Source of the DNA: Acidobacteriota bacterium
GTDB taxonomy: Bacteria > Acidobacteriota > Terriglobia > Terriglobales > Acidobacteriaceae
Direction: 5' to 3'
Length of the DNA stretch: 64,000 nucleotides
Assembly: GCA_016196065.1 (NCBI GenBank)
Contig: JACPYL010000010.1
Span: 1,426,001 to 1,490,000, forward strand
Shown here: positions 17,450-26,414 of the stretch, piece after piece
Layout: each line of letters opens with the position of its first letter
Position numbering within the stretch: the stretch's first letter is position 1
Translations under genes and position numbers: made by a program
The notes under the pieces: generated by a model
Seen by the model: only the letters and a program-made list of their open reading frames with translations
Database searches by the model: none
Told to the model about the DNA's origin: nothing

Positions 17450-18427
17450 GTGTTCAAATATTCAATCGTAGTTCCTCTCCACAACGAACAGGAGAACGTC
17501 ACCGACCTGTACGCCCGGCTGAAGTCTGTCATGGAAGCCAGCGGCGAAACTTTTGAAATGGTTCTGGTGGATGACGGCTCTACCGACGGCACGTTCCAGT
17601 TACTGCGTGAAGTCGCCGCAGTGGACAGCCGGGTGACGGTCGTAAAACTCCGTCGTAATTTTGGCCAGACCGCTGGCCTGGCTGCCGGCTTTGACCACGC
17701 CCGCGGCGAATACATCATCGCCATGGATGGCGATCTGCAGCATGACCCCGCCGACATTCCAATTTTCCTGGAGAAGATTGCCGAAGGGTATGACATCGTC
17801 AGCGGCTGGCGGAAGAATCGTGTCGACAACTTCTGGCTGCGCCGTTTCCCGTCGCGTTGCGCCAACTGGCTGATGGCGAAATTCAGCGGCGTCGATATCC
17901 ACGATTTCGGTACGACGTTCAAAGCTTATCGCCGCGAGATCCTCGAGCAAGTGCCGCTTTACGGAGAAATGCACCGCTTCATCCCGGCGCTCGCGTCGTG
18001 GTATGGCGCGTCGATCATCGAAGTGCCGATCAAGAACGTGAACCGTGAGCGTGGCGCTTCGCATTACGGCATCTCGCGTACATTCCGCGTCTTCTTTGAT
18101 TTGCTCACCATCCGCTTCCTGCTGCGATACCTGGCGCGTCCGCTGCACTTCTTCGGAACCGTAGGCATGGTCAGCATCTTCGCGGGCTGTTCTGTCGGAG
18201 GATGGCTGCTGATGGAGAAGCTCCTTCATCAAGCGGACGTTATGGTGAAGCACGGCCCCTTGATGCTGTTTGGGTCTGTACTCCTGCTCGCGGGATTTAA
18301 CTTGCTCGCGATCGGCTTGCTGGGCGAGATGCAGGTTCGTCATTATCACGAGCCCACCCAGCGTGCGCCTTACTCTGTCGAAAAACTCCTGCGCGCTCAC
18401 AGCGAAGAGAGCACGATCTCGGAATAA
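17450..18427 (+). CDS. GT2 family glycosyltransferase (DPM1/GtrB-like)
   Basis: A 325-residue inner-membrane enzyme. The N-terminal GT-A domain shows YSIVVPLHNEQENV, LVDDGSTDGT and the DxD-type AMDGDLQHDP (about residues 92-101). Two C-terminal helices (about 235-255 and 265-290) anchor it. Relatives move a sugar from a nucleotide donor to polyprenyl phosphate. The start is GTG at 17450, and TATAAT at 17437-17442 lies so close that the transcript may be leaderless. No partner glycosyltransferase is adjacent; a GT39-type enzyme that could use such a lipid-linked sugar is at 26415. Confidence 0.92.
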   Translation: MFKYSIVVPLHNEQENVTDLYARLKSVMEASGETFEMVLVDDGSTDGTFQLLREVAAVDSRVTVVKLRRNFGQTAGLAAGFDHARGEYIIAMDGDLQHDPADIPIFLEKIAEGYDIVSGWRKNRVDNFWLRRFPSRCANWLMAKFSGVDIHDFGTTFKAYRREILEQVPLYGEMHRFIPALASWYGASIIEVPIKNVNRERGASHYGISRTFRVFFDLLTIRFLLRYLARPLHFFGTVGMVSIFAGCSVGGWLLMEKLLHQADVMVKHGPLMLFGSVLLLAGFNLLAIGLLGEMQVRHYHEPTQRAPYSVEKLLRAHSEESTISE

Positions 18428-18645
18428 GGTTAGAGGTCAGAGGTTAGATTGCAGAGGTTAAGTCCCAACTGCAACTTTTTTTTGCCGTCCAGGGGCGTCA
18501 CCCATTCCAAACTCTCTATTCCGTAATTGAGCGCTGGTTTCGTCACACGATCCTGTGATGCCGGTGACTGACGTGCACTGCGGCGGGAGCCAAACTGGAT
18601 ATCGGCCAAGCTAGCCTGTGAGGCGTTATAATGCCATCCGCCGTT

Positions 18646-19839
18646 ATGGAACCCACAACTATGTTCGAACTTCGTCTGGCTGGCCGCATGTCGCGGCTTG
18701 GCACCGAGACCGCCTTTGAAGTCCTGAATCGCGCGCGAGCGCTTGAGAAACAGGGCAAGGAAATCATCCATCTCGAAATCGGCGAGCCTGATTTCGATAC
18801 TCCTGCAAACGTTGTCGAAGCGGGCATCGCTGCGCTGCGCAAGGGGTGGACTCACTACGGTCCTTCGGCCGGACTGCCCGAGTTGCGGCAGACCATCGCC
18901 GACTACGTCAGCCGTACTCGCGGTGTCCCGGTCTCGAGCGATGAAGTCGTTGTGGTGCCCGGCGGCAAGCCAATTATTTTCTTCACGATTCTGGCACTAA
19001 TTGAATCAGGAGATGAAGTTCTTTATCCCAACCCCGGCTTCCCGATTTACGAATCGATGGTGAATTACTCGGTCGGGAAAGGGATTCCCATCCCGCTCCG
19101 CGAGAACCGTAATTTCTCGGTGGACGTGAAGGAACTGGCCTCACTGATTAACGATCGTACGCGCCTGATTATCCTGAACTCGCCGCACAATCCAACCGGC
19201 GGAATTCTGACGAAGAAGGACGTCCATGAGATTGCCGAAGCGATCGGCGATCGCAACATCATGGTTTTGTCGGACGAGATCTACAGCCGCCTGATCTACG
19301 ACGGCGAGCACTTCTCGATCATGAGCGTGCCGGGATTCAAGGAACGCACCATCCTGCTGGACGGCTTTTCCAAGACCTACGCGATGACCGGATGGCGTCT
19401 GGGTTATGGCGTGATGCGAGCCGACCTTGCCAGCCAGATTGCGAAGCTTACGACCAATTCCAATTCCTGCACGGCCAGCTTTACGCAGATGGCCGGTATC
19501 GAAGCCTTGCGCGGCGATCAATCCTCGGTCGACAAGATGAGTACTGAATTCCGCCGCCGTCGTGATGCGTTTGTTGCCGGATTGAACAAGATCAAGGGAT
19601 TTTCCTGCCAGATGCCGAAAGGTGCGTTCTACGCGTTTCCGAATATCACGGCGACGGGATGGCCGTCCAAGAAACTGGCCGACGCTTTGCTCGATGAGGC
19701 TGGCGTTGCCGCCCTGGCAGGGACTGCATTCGGAGCCTACGGCGAAGGCTACCTACGTTTCAGCGTCGCCAACTCGCTGGAGAACCTGAACAAGGCGCTG
19801 GCAAGGATCGAAGCCTGGGTGGGAAAGAATCTGAAGTAG
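18646..19839 (+). CDS. PLP-dependent aminotransferase class I/II
   Basis: A fold-type I aminotransferase of about 397 residues from the ATG at 18646 (other in-frame starts are at 18631 and 18661). It has HLEIGEPDFDTP, NSPHNPTGG, SDEIYSRLIYDG and the cofactor lysine in GFSKTYAMTGWRLGYG. It resembles aspartate/aromatic aminotransferases; the substrate cannot be fixed from sequence. TATAAT at 18627-18632 is a likely -10 element, which disfavours the start at 18631. Confidence 0.9.
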   Translation: MEPTTMFELRLAGRMSRLGTETAFEVLNRARALEKQGKEIIHLEIGEPDFDTPANVVEAGIAALRKGWTHYGPSAGLPELRQTIADYVSRTRGVPVSSDEVVVVPGGKPIIFFTILALIESGDEVLYPNPGFPIYESMVNYSVGKGIPIPLRENRNFSVDVKELASLINDRTRLIILNSPHNPTGGILTKKDVHEIAEAIGDRNIMVLSDEIYSRLIYDGEHFSIMSVPGFKERTILLDGFSKTYAMTGWRLGYGVMRADLASQIAKLTTNSNSCTASFTQMAGIEALRGDQSSVDKMSTEFRRRRDAFVAGLNKIKGFSCQMPKGAFYAFPNITATGWPSKKLADALLDEAGVAALAGTAFGAYGEGYLRFSVANSLENLNKALARIEAWVGKNLK

Positions 19840-19887
19840 AGACGCGAAAGAAGCCACGTTTCTAGAGAATTCTGTTTTCACCGGTCA

Positions 19888-19917
19888 TTGACATCTTCTC
19901 GTCTGAATTGTTGTAAA
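19888..19917 (+). promoter_or_regulatory. putative promoter of the VOC gene
   Basis: TTGACA (19888-19893) is followed by an 18-base spacer and TGTAAA (19912-19917). The ATG is at 19929, so the predicted leader is only a few bases long. Confidence 0.5.
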
Positions 19918-19928
19918 CTCCTGCCGCT

Positions 19929-20714
19929 ATGACACACATCGACAAACACCCCGCTGGCTCCTTTTGCTGGATTGAACTCGCTACCACGGACCAACCGGCC
20001 GCAAAGAAATTCTATGGTGCCCTGTTTGGATGGACGCCGAACGACCTTCCCATGGGACCGGGCGAGTTCTACACGATGTTCAAACTGGAAGGCCGCGACG
20101 CGGCTGCTGGTTATACCCTTCGAGCCGATCAGCGTGCCCAAGGCGTGCCTACGCACTGGATGCCGTACATTGCCGTCGAGAGCGCCGACCGAGCCGCCGA
20201 CACAGCGAAGCAACTCGGCGGGAACGTCATCCTGGCGGCATTCGATGTGATGGATGCAGGCCGCATGGCCGTGCTGCAGGATCCAACCGGGGCAGTCTTC
20301 TGTGTGTGGCAAGCGGCGAGGAACACTGGAATCGGTGTCGCGGGCGCCCATGGCACGCTCTGCTGGGCCGACCTCAGTACCACGGATGTGAAGCGGGCCA
20401 GCGCTTTTTACTCCGGGTTGTTTGGCTGGCAGATCATGGCGGGCGAAAACGACAAATCTGGCTACCTGCATATCAAGAACGGTGAACATTTCATTGGCGG
20501 CATCCCTCCAGCGGAGCATCGCCAACCGGGCGCTCCTTCGCACTGGCTGTCTTATTTCTGGGTGGATGATGTCGATGCTTCCGCGACCAAGGTAAAAGAA
20601 TCGGGAGCCACTCTATACGCCGGCCCCATGAGTATCGAGAATGTCGGCAGGATGGCAATCATTGCCGATCCGCAGGGAGCGGTATTCGCGATCTTCCATT
20701 CTCCGAAACACTAG
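19929..20714 (+). CDS. tandem VOC (glyoxalase-fold) protein
   Basis: A 261-residue cytosolic protein made of two VOC domains. The first (about 8-125) starts HPAGSFCWIELATTDQPAAKKFYGALFGW. The second (about 135-258) starts GTLCWADLSTTDVKRASAFYSGLFGW. Each carries the usual hydrophobic bab-bab pattern and a terminal DPTGA / DPQGAVFAIF segment. Similar proteins include the mycobacterial antigen Cfp30B. The chemistry is not known and metal ligands are not obvious. Confidence 0.9.
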   Translation: MTHIDKHPAGSFCWIELATTDQPAAKKFYGALFGWTPNDLPMGPGEFYTMFKLEGRDAAAGYTLRADQRAQGVPTHWMPYIAVESADRAADTAKQLGGNVILAAFDVMDAGRMAVLQDPTGAVFCVWQAARNTGIGVAGAHGTLCWADLSTTDVKRASAFYSGLFGWQIMAGENDKSGYLHIKNGEHFIGGIPPAEHRQPGAPSHWLSYFWVDDVDASATKVKESGATLYAGPMSIENVGRMAIIADPQGAVFAIFHSPKH

Positions 20715-20786
20715 TAGCTTGTTGAGGGCTCCGCAGTTTGCCTATGAACACCGCGGGGTGGTACAAACCAGCGGAGGCCTACGCTC

Positions 20787-23570
20787 GTGAAAAAGTTTGC
20801 TGCTATCGTCCTCCTGGCGTTGTCATCCTTTGCCGTTGTGTTCATGACCGTGCGTGCTGCAGATCGTGCGCGCGTGATCAATCTTCCAAGCAGCAAGAAT
20901 CTGACGCTCCCTGTTCCCGGATTTATCGCTCGCACCAACAGTTTTCCCGCAACCATCGCGCTCAGCCCCGACGGCCGCTATGCCGCGCTGCTCAACCAGG
21001 GCTACGGCACGCAGGAAACAGGCGCCCGGCAATCCGTCGCGATTCTGGATCTGAGTAACAACCAGTTGCACGACTTTCCTGACGACCGCCTGAGTGATGA
21101 GCCTTCGACCCATCAGAGTTACTACATTGGCCTCGCCTTCAGCAGCGATGGGACCCATCTCTACGCGTCCATGGGATCGATCTCGGACCCTGAAGGCAAG
21201 GGAAAGACAAGCACTGGAAACGGAATCGCCGTCTACAAGTTCGCGGCCGGACAGGTGACGCCCGATCGCTTCATCAAGCTTGCTCCGCAAAAAGTTGCCG
21301 CTGGGAAGCAAGTCGCCGTCGGTATCCGTAACACGCCGTCGGGAACGGCGCCGTCCTATCCCGCTGGATTCGCGGTGCTGCACGGAGCCAAGGGTGATCG
21401 GTTGCTGATTGCTAATAATCTCTCCGACAACGTTGTGTTGCTGGATGTGAATTCAGGACAGGTTTTGCAGTCTTTCGACTTGAGCAAGAGCAAGTATGTT
21501 CCCAGTGCTTATCCCTACACGGTAATCGCCAACAAAGAGGGAACGAAGGCGTGGGTAAGCTTGTGGAACGCTTCCGCTGTGGCGGAACTGAATCTGAAAA
21601 CGGGTAAGGTCGATGCTCGATACGACATGTTTGGGCGCACCGATCCGGTTTCTCCCAGCACTCATCCAACCGCAATGGTTCTCAGTCCAAGCGGCGAGAC
21701 TCTCTACGTGGCGCTCAGCAATACCGACTCCGATTATGTGCTTGCGCTTGATTTACGTGACGGCAAAACCATCGTACGTTTCCATGCCAACCTGGACAGT
21801 TCCTTAAGAAGCAGCCCGGGGTCTGTTCCGCTCGCTGCTGTACTTTCGTTGGACGGCCGGCGTCTGTTTGTTGGTTGCGCATCGCTCGATGCCGTTGCTG
21901 TGTTCGATACGAGTGCCCATGACGAAGTCTCTCCTCTCGGCTTCATCCCCACCGAGTGGTATCCCAGTGCAATCGCGATCGTCGGCAACGACTTGCTCAT
22001 AGCGACCGCCAAGGGAGAGGGAAGCGGCCCCAACAACATGCAAGGCACGTTAAAAGGCGAACGCAAGAGAAAAGAACATCCCTACATCCCGACCTTGATC
22101 GGAGGATCTGTCCAGCGCGTCAGCCTGGCCGAGATCGACAAGAATCTCGCCGCCTTCACGAAGCAAGTTGAGGAAGACAATCTGCTGCAATCCAATGGCG
22201 GCAAGTTCGAATTCGCCGGCGGCCAGAATCTCATCAAGCACGTCATCTACATCCTGAAAGAAAATCGCACCTACGATCAGGTCTTCGGGGATCTCCCGGT
22301 AGGCAATGGAGACCCATCTCTGACTCTTTACGGTGCCGAGATCACACCCAACCAGCACAAACTGGCGCTGCAATTCGGCGTGCTCGACAATTTCTACGAT
22401 AGCGGAGAAGTTTCCGGCGACGGACACATCTGGTCGAATGCAGCGATCACCAGTGACTACAACGAAAAAAATTGGCCGATTGGGTATCGCAGCCGCGAAC
22501 GCAGCTACGACGCGGACGGCACAGTCTCCGATGAAATGCCACTCGAACAGGGAATCCCTGACATCGACGATCCCGCCACCGGCTTCCTCTGGGACAACCT
22601 CGCGAAACGCGGCCTGAGCTATCGCGTTTATGGAGAGTTCATCCATGCCGTTTGGTGTAGCAATGAGAAGGCAAAGTCTCCGAAGGAGGGAACGCCTTCG
22701 GGAGAGTCTGCGTCTTGCCCGGTGTCAGAAATCAAGAAGGGTGATCCGTTGCCTGCGCATCTCGGCGATCCGCGTGGTGGGCCAAGCCCGTGGCCATGGA
22801 CGATTCCAGTGATGAAGCGCATGCGCCCCACCAAGGCTGCCCTGCGTGATCACTATGATCCGCAATTTCCGGATTTCAATACCGACTATCCTGATCAGCT
22901 GCGTGCCGATGAATTCTTGCGCGAGTTCGATGAATTTGTGAAAGCGCGCGGCACATCGAAAGAATTGCCGCAGTTCATCCTGCTGTACCTTCCCGATGAC
23001 CACACGGGAGGTACCCGCCCCGGTAAGGCGACGCCGCAGGCGAACGTTGCCGACAACGATCTAGCCGTGGGTCGCGTCGTCGATGCCGTGTCGCACAGTT
23101 TGTATTGGGACGACACTGCCATCTTTGTGATCGAGGACGATGCGCAGGATGGTGCTGACCACGTCGACGCCCATCGCTCCACTGCGCTTGCCATTAGCAA
23201 ATATGCGCCGCGAGGGGATCATCCCTTCGTCGATTCGCATTTCTATTCGACGGTCAGCCTGATTCACACGATGGAAGAGCTTATCGGACTCCCGCCCATG
23301 AACCTGTTCGATGCACATGCGCCGCTCATGGCTCCTCTGTTTTCCGGGCCGGGAACGCAACCACCCTACAAAGCGGACGATCAGAATTTGCGCAGCGGCT
23401 TGCTCTATAGAGTGAATTCCAAGACTGCGCCCGGAGCCAAACAGTCGTCGAAGATGGATTTCTCCCGCCCGGACGCGGCCAACAACGTGGAACTGAATAA
23501 AATTCTCTGGCGCAATGAAAAGGGGAATGTGCCGATGCCCGCTCCGCGGGACGGCGATTCCACGCAATAA
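20787..23570 (+). CDS. beta-propeller / phosphoesterase fusion, exported
   Basis: A 927-residue protein beginning at GTG with a signal peptide (residues 1-25). Residues about 45-420 form YncE-like beta-propeller repeats (ALSPDGRYAALLNQGYG, VVLLDVNSGQVLQSFD, MVLSPSGETLYVAL). Residues about 485-900 match the phosphoesterase/phospholipase C superfamily (PF04185), with HVIYILKENRTYDQVFGD and later FVIEDDAQDGADHVDAHRS. Fusions of this kind are frequent in Acidobacteria. Role and substrate are unknown; a periplasmic or secreted phosphate-ester hydrolase is the likely type. Confidence 0.88.
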   Translation: MKKFAAIVLLALSSFAVVFMTVRAADRARVINLPSSKNLTLPVPGFIARTNSFPATIALSPDGRYAALLNQGYGTQETGARQSVAILDLSNNQLHDFPDDRLSDEPSTHQSYYIGLAFSSDGTHLYASMGSISDPEGKGKTSTGNGIAVYKFAAGQVTPDRFIKLAPQKVAAGKQVAVGIRNTPSGTAPSYPAGFAVLHGAKGDRLLIANNLSDNVVLLDVNSGQVLQSFDLSKSKYVPSAYPYTVIANKEGTKAWVSLWNASAVAELNLKTGKVDARYDMFGRTDPVSPSTHPTAMVLSPSGETLYVALSNTDSDYVLALDLRDGKTIVRFHANLDSSLRSSPGSVPLAAVLSLDGRRLFVGCASLDAVAVFDTSAHDEVSPLGFIPTEWYPSAIAIVGNDLLIATAKGEGSGPNNMQGTLKGERKRKEHPYIPTLIGGSVQRVSLAEIDKNLAAFTKQVEEDNLLQSNGGKFEFAGGQNLIKHVIYILKENRTYDQVFGDLPVGNGDPSLTLYGAEITPNQHKLALQFGVLDNFYDSGEVSGDGHIWSNAAITSDYNEKNWPIGYRSRERSYDADGTVSDEMPLEQGIPDIDDPATGFLWDNLAKRGLSYRVYGEFIHAVWCSNEKAKSPKEGTPSGESASCPVSEIKKGDPLPAHLGDPRGGPSPWPWTIPVMKRMRPTKAALRDHYDPQFPDFNTDYPDQLRADEFLREFDEFVKARGTSKELPQFILLYLPDDHTGGTRPGKATPQANVADNDLAVGRVVDAVSHSLYWDDTAIFVIEDDAQDGADHVDAHRSTALAISKYAPRGDHPFVDSHFYSTVSLIHTMEELIGLPPMNLFDAHAPLMAPLFSGPGTQPPYKADDQNLRSGLLYRVNSKTAPGAKQSSKMDFSRPDAANNVELNKILWRNEKGNVPMPAPRDGDSTQ

Positions 23571-23590
23571 ACCTCAGGTGAGTGCATCTG

Positions 23591-23614
23591 GTGGCGGCGG
23601 CGAGCCGCCGCCAC
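23591..23614. repeat. GC-rich hairpin between convergent genes
   Basis: GTGGCGGCGGC (23591-23601) is the exact complement of GCCGCCGCCAC (23604-23614). It stands 21 bases after the phosphoesterase stop and 24 bases before the end of the convergent Met/His-rich gene. It may stop transcription in both directions although no T-run follows. Confidence 0.7.
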
Positions 23615-23637
23615 TCCCGCAATGGTGGTGACGCTAA

Positions 23638-24045
23638 TTACTGCGGCTTCGTTTCTGCTGGCGGAGCAGCGGCGTGGCCGCCCATCTCGCCGTGGTGCAT
23701 CATGCCGGGGCCCATCATTCCATCCGGCCCCATCATTTCCATATGTTTCGACATCTGTTCCATGTGGCCAACCATGACCGTCCACATGTCGACATTAGTT
23801 TGCCAGCGTGCTTTCTCACTCGAGTCCTTGATCTTATCCACGTTGGCTTTGAGTTGATCGAGCGATGCTTTCATTTTTTCCACGTCGGCCTTCATCGCGT
23901 CCATGTGTTTCTGATGCATTTCCGCCATCATTTTGTGATGACGCATGGGCGGCGCCGGTGGAGGTGGCGGAGCGGGTGCGGTCTGTGCAAAGGCCAGGGA
24001 AGAGAGAAGCAACGTAACGGCCAGCAAGGAAATTCTACGGTGCAT
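23638..24045 (-). CDS. Met/His-rich exported protein
   Basis: A 135-residue protein. The ATG at 24045 follows GAAAGGA at a good distance and gives a signal peptide (MHRRISLLAVTLLLSSLAFAQ). A Pro-rich link (PAPPPPPAPPMRHH) leads to a helical, probably coiled-coil stretch (MAEMHQKHMDAMKADVEKMK...) and a C-terminus with many Met and His residues (MMGPGMMHHGEMGGH). The composition suggests metal binding, for example copper, but this is inference only. It resembles no family I can name with confidence. Confidence 0.75.
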   Translation of the reverse strand: MHRRISLLAVTLLLSSLAFAQTAPAPPPPPAPPMRHHKMMAEMHQKHMDAMKADVEKMKASLDQLKANVDKIKDSSEKARWQTNVDMWTVMVGHMEQMSKHMEMMGPDGMMGPGMMHHGEMGGHAAAPPAETKPQ

Positions 24046-24140
24046 AAAGGTAATCCTTTCAGATTGCGATTCAAGTATAGGCCTGGTGCGCTCTTGAGTA
24101 GACACTCAATGCCCCAGCTAGTCACTGGGTTGGCGGGTCT

Positions 24141-24839
24141 TCACTGGACCTCGAAGATCAGGAAGTAATCCATGCCATCCGCTTTCACGAAATCATAGCG
24201 ATTGACTAGCTTGTATCCGGCTTGTTGCGCCTCGGAAACAACGACCTTTTCGGCGATGCCGTGGTCTTCGCCATTTCCGTTGCGGTCGATGATCCCGATC
24301 ATGGCTTTAGGAGCCAGGGACTTTCGAAGGTTCTTCATCAGAGCGACTGGGGCGGCCACCTCGTGATACGTCTTGAGCAGCAGGACTGCATTGATCTTTC
24401 CGGCGGGCAGCGGGGCGTCGTCACTAGTGCCGAGAACAGTTTGCAAATTGGCAATGCCTTCCTTGGCCGCGCGACCTTTGATGTGGGCGATGGCGTCTGG
24501 GTTGATTTCGACGGCATAGACTTCGCCATCCTTCCCGACCCGCTTCGCGGCACGCACTGAAAACCACCCCGAGCCTGCGCCGATGTCAGCGACAACACTG
24601 CCCGGGGCGACCTTCAGGATGTCCATCACGCGATTGATTTGCAGCCGGTCTTCACGCCCAGGAGAGTCAAAGATCGACAGGTCTCCCGTATAGGGCGTAC
24701 TGGTTTTGCGCGAGGCGGTGGCGGGAGATTGTGCTTGCGCCGGCCTAGCAGCGAATCCCGCAGCGATGAGTAGAAAAAGAGAGAGAAAATTTCTTGCAGC
24801 TCTCCCCGCACATTGAGTGCGAATCGAAAAATGCGCCAT
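24141..24839 (-). CDS. class I SAM-methyltransferase-like protein, exported
   Basis: A 232-residue protein with a Rossmann methyltransferase core: VVADIGAGSGWFSVRAAKRVG (motif I), VYAVEINPDAI, and a later LLKTYHEVAAP. The N-terminus is a signal peptide (NFLSLFLLIAAGFAARPAQAQS), so the protein is predicted to leave the cytosol, where SAM is not expected. I chose the ATG at 24839; GTG at 24848 is possible. Similar exported methyltransferase-like proteins occur in other bacteria, with unknown substrates. Confidence 0.85.
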   Translation of the reverse strand: MAHFSIRTQCAGRAARNFLSLFLLIAAGFAARPAQAQSPATASRKTSTPYTGDLSIFDSPGREDRLQINRVMDILKVAPGSVVADIGAGSGWFSVRAAKRVGKDGEVYAVEINPDAIAHIKGRAAKEGIANLQTVLGTSDDAPLPAGKINAVLLLKTYHEVAAPVALMKNLRKSLAPKAMIGIIDRNGNGEDHGIAEKVVVSEAQQAGYKLVNRYDFVKADGMDYFLIFEVQ

Positions 24840-24941
24840 TTCTTGCACCCTGCATTAGACGATAAGCCGTGCGCTTAGGAAGGGGCAAGGTCTCGAATGG
24901 TTTGCCGCACAACACTTCACAACTGGACGGCGTGTTGGTGT

Positions 24942-26231
24942 CTAGGCCGCGCTTTTCTTTTTTCGATACTCGTCGAACGCCTCCAGGAAGTGGTCAATGT
25001 CCTGCTTCGAGATGTAATAGGGGGTCGACAAGCGCAGCTTGTGTGGATCGGCGCCGCGCACCCGAATCTTCTTTTCCTTCCAGAGCCATTTCTCCAAATC
25101 CAGACGCTGCAGAGGAGGAACATTTACGGTCGCGATGCCGCACCGCATCGTCGGGTCGGGAGAAGTCCAGGAGCTTGCGCCGCGCTTCAACATCGCATCG
25201 AGCAGGTAATCGCAAAGTTGACGATGCCGCCGTTCGATGCGGTCGATGCCAATTTCACCGGCTAGCTGGATTGCCGCTCGCAGTCCCGCCAGAGCCGGCA
25301 CATTCGAACTACCAATGCGCTGGAATCGTTCTGCGCGAATCTTCACATCGTCCCAGCCTTCGGTAGCGATCGTGTTCCAGACGCGATCGATCACTTCATT
25401 GCGGACATAGAGAAACCCCGACCCCTTGGGCGCCTGCAACCACTTGTGCGGACTGGACGAATAGAAATCACATCCCAGGTCGTGCACATGCAACCGCATC
25501 ATGCCCGGTGCATGGGCTCCGTCGGCCGCTGACAGGATTCCTTTGCTGCGAGCCAGAGCGCTCAGCTCCTTCACCGGCAATACCACTCCCGTGAAAGTAC
25601 TGATGTGGCTGAAGAACAACACGCGCGTGCGCGGCGTGATGGCGTCGTTGAACAAGTTCAGCACCTGCGCAGGATTTTCCACCGGCTTCGGTAACGTGAC
25701 TTTTTTGACGACGATCCCGTAGCGCTTCGCTCGCAGTTGCCACGGCATCTCGCCACCGGGATGCTCTTGATCGGTCATGAGCACTTCGTCGCCCGGCTTA
25801 AGATCGACGCCATTGGCGATGTAGCTGTTGGCCTCCGTGGCATTGCGCAGCAACGCGATTTCGTCCCGATCGCAGCCCACGAAATTGGCCAGCGGATCGC
25901 GGAACTGGTTCCATGATGCGTATCCCCAGATCGGATAATCCTCCGGATCCTCTTCATTCAGTTTTTCGGATTTCTCATACGATTCGAAGATTGCCCGCAA
26001 CACCGGCGCGGGGCTCGATCCGACCGTGCCATTGTTCAAATAGACTTCGTCGGTTGGGATCAGGAACTGCTTGCGCATTTCGCGCCAGTAAGCGTCTTCG
26101 TTTGCGTCGTAACGCGAGTGATCCGGCAACTTGGTCGGCAGGGTAGCGAGCTGTGCCCAAAGACTCTCGGTAAGGGTCAGGCCGGCACCGACTGCGAAGG
26201 AGGACGAGAGAAATCCACGACGGTTGAGCAT
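24942..26231 (-). CDS. class V aminotransferase-fold protein with Tat-like leader
   Basis: A 429-residue PLP-fold protein of the class V/IscS-like group. The leader MLNRRGFLSSSFAVGAGLTL has twin arginines followed by a hydrophobic stretch, as in Tat substrates. The PLP lysine is in CDFYSSSPHKWLQAPKGSGFLY, and the substrate-side motifs include LLRNATEANSYIANGVDL. It resembles isopenicillin-N epimerase/cysteine-desulfurase-like proteins. The start at 26231 is chosen for the Tat motif and an upstream GGAG; the frame is open further back. Export would be unusual for a PLP enzyme but is common in this subfamily. Confidence 0.88.
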   Translation of the reverse strand: MLNRRGFLSSSFAVGAGLTLTESLWAQLATLPTKLPDHSRYDANEDAYWREMRKQFLIPTDEVYLNNGTVGSSPAPVLRAIFESYEKSEKLNEEDPEDYPIWGYASWNQFRDPLANFVGCDRDEIALLRNATEANSYIANGVDLKPGDEVLMTDQEHPGGEMPWQLRAKRYGIVVKKVTLPKPVENPAQVLNLFNDAITPRTRVLFFSHISTFTGVVLPVKELSALARSKGILSAADGAHAPGMMRLHVHDLGCDFYSSSPHKWLQAPKGSGFLYVRNEVIDRVWNTIATEGWDDVKIRAERFQRIGSSNVPALAGLRAAIQLAGEIGIDRIERRHRQLCDYLLDAMLKRGASSWTSPDPTMRCGIATVNVPPLQRLDLEKWLWKEKKIRVRGADPHKLRLSTPYYISKQDIDHFLEAFDEYRKKKSAA

Positions 26232-26414
26232 GATTGGCTCCGATCTTTGGGAAACGGGAAATGGTACACCCTGGGACGCATGACGCGAAACGACACCGTG
26301 TGCAGATGTGGAGCGGGCGCCCCCGCCCGCGATCGCGTGAGCCATGTCCTTGACGTCGGAGAACGCGATAAGAGAGCCTTGTCGGTCGCAATCATTTTTG
26401 TTGAAGGAACAATA

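Noticed and set aside
16924-17922. 332-codon frame on the minus strand opposite the GT2 gene
   Set aside because: It spans a gene boundary and repeats, and GT2 motifs on the other strand are clear.
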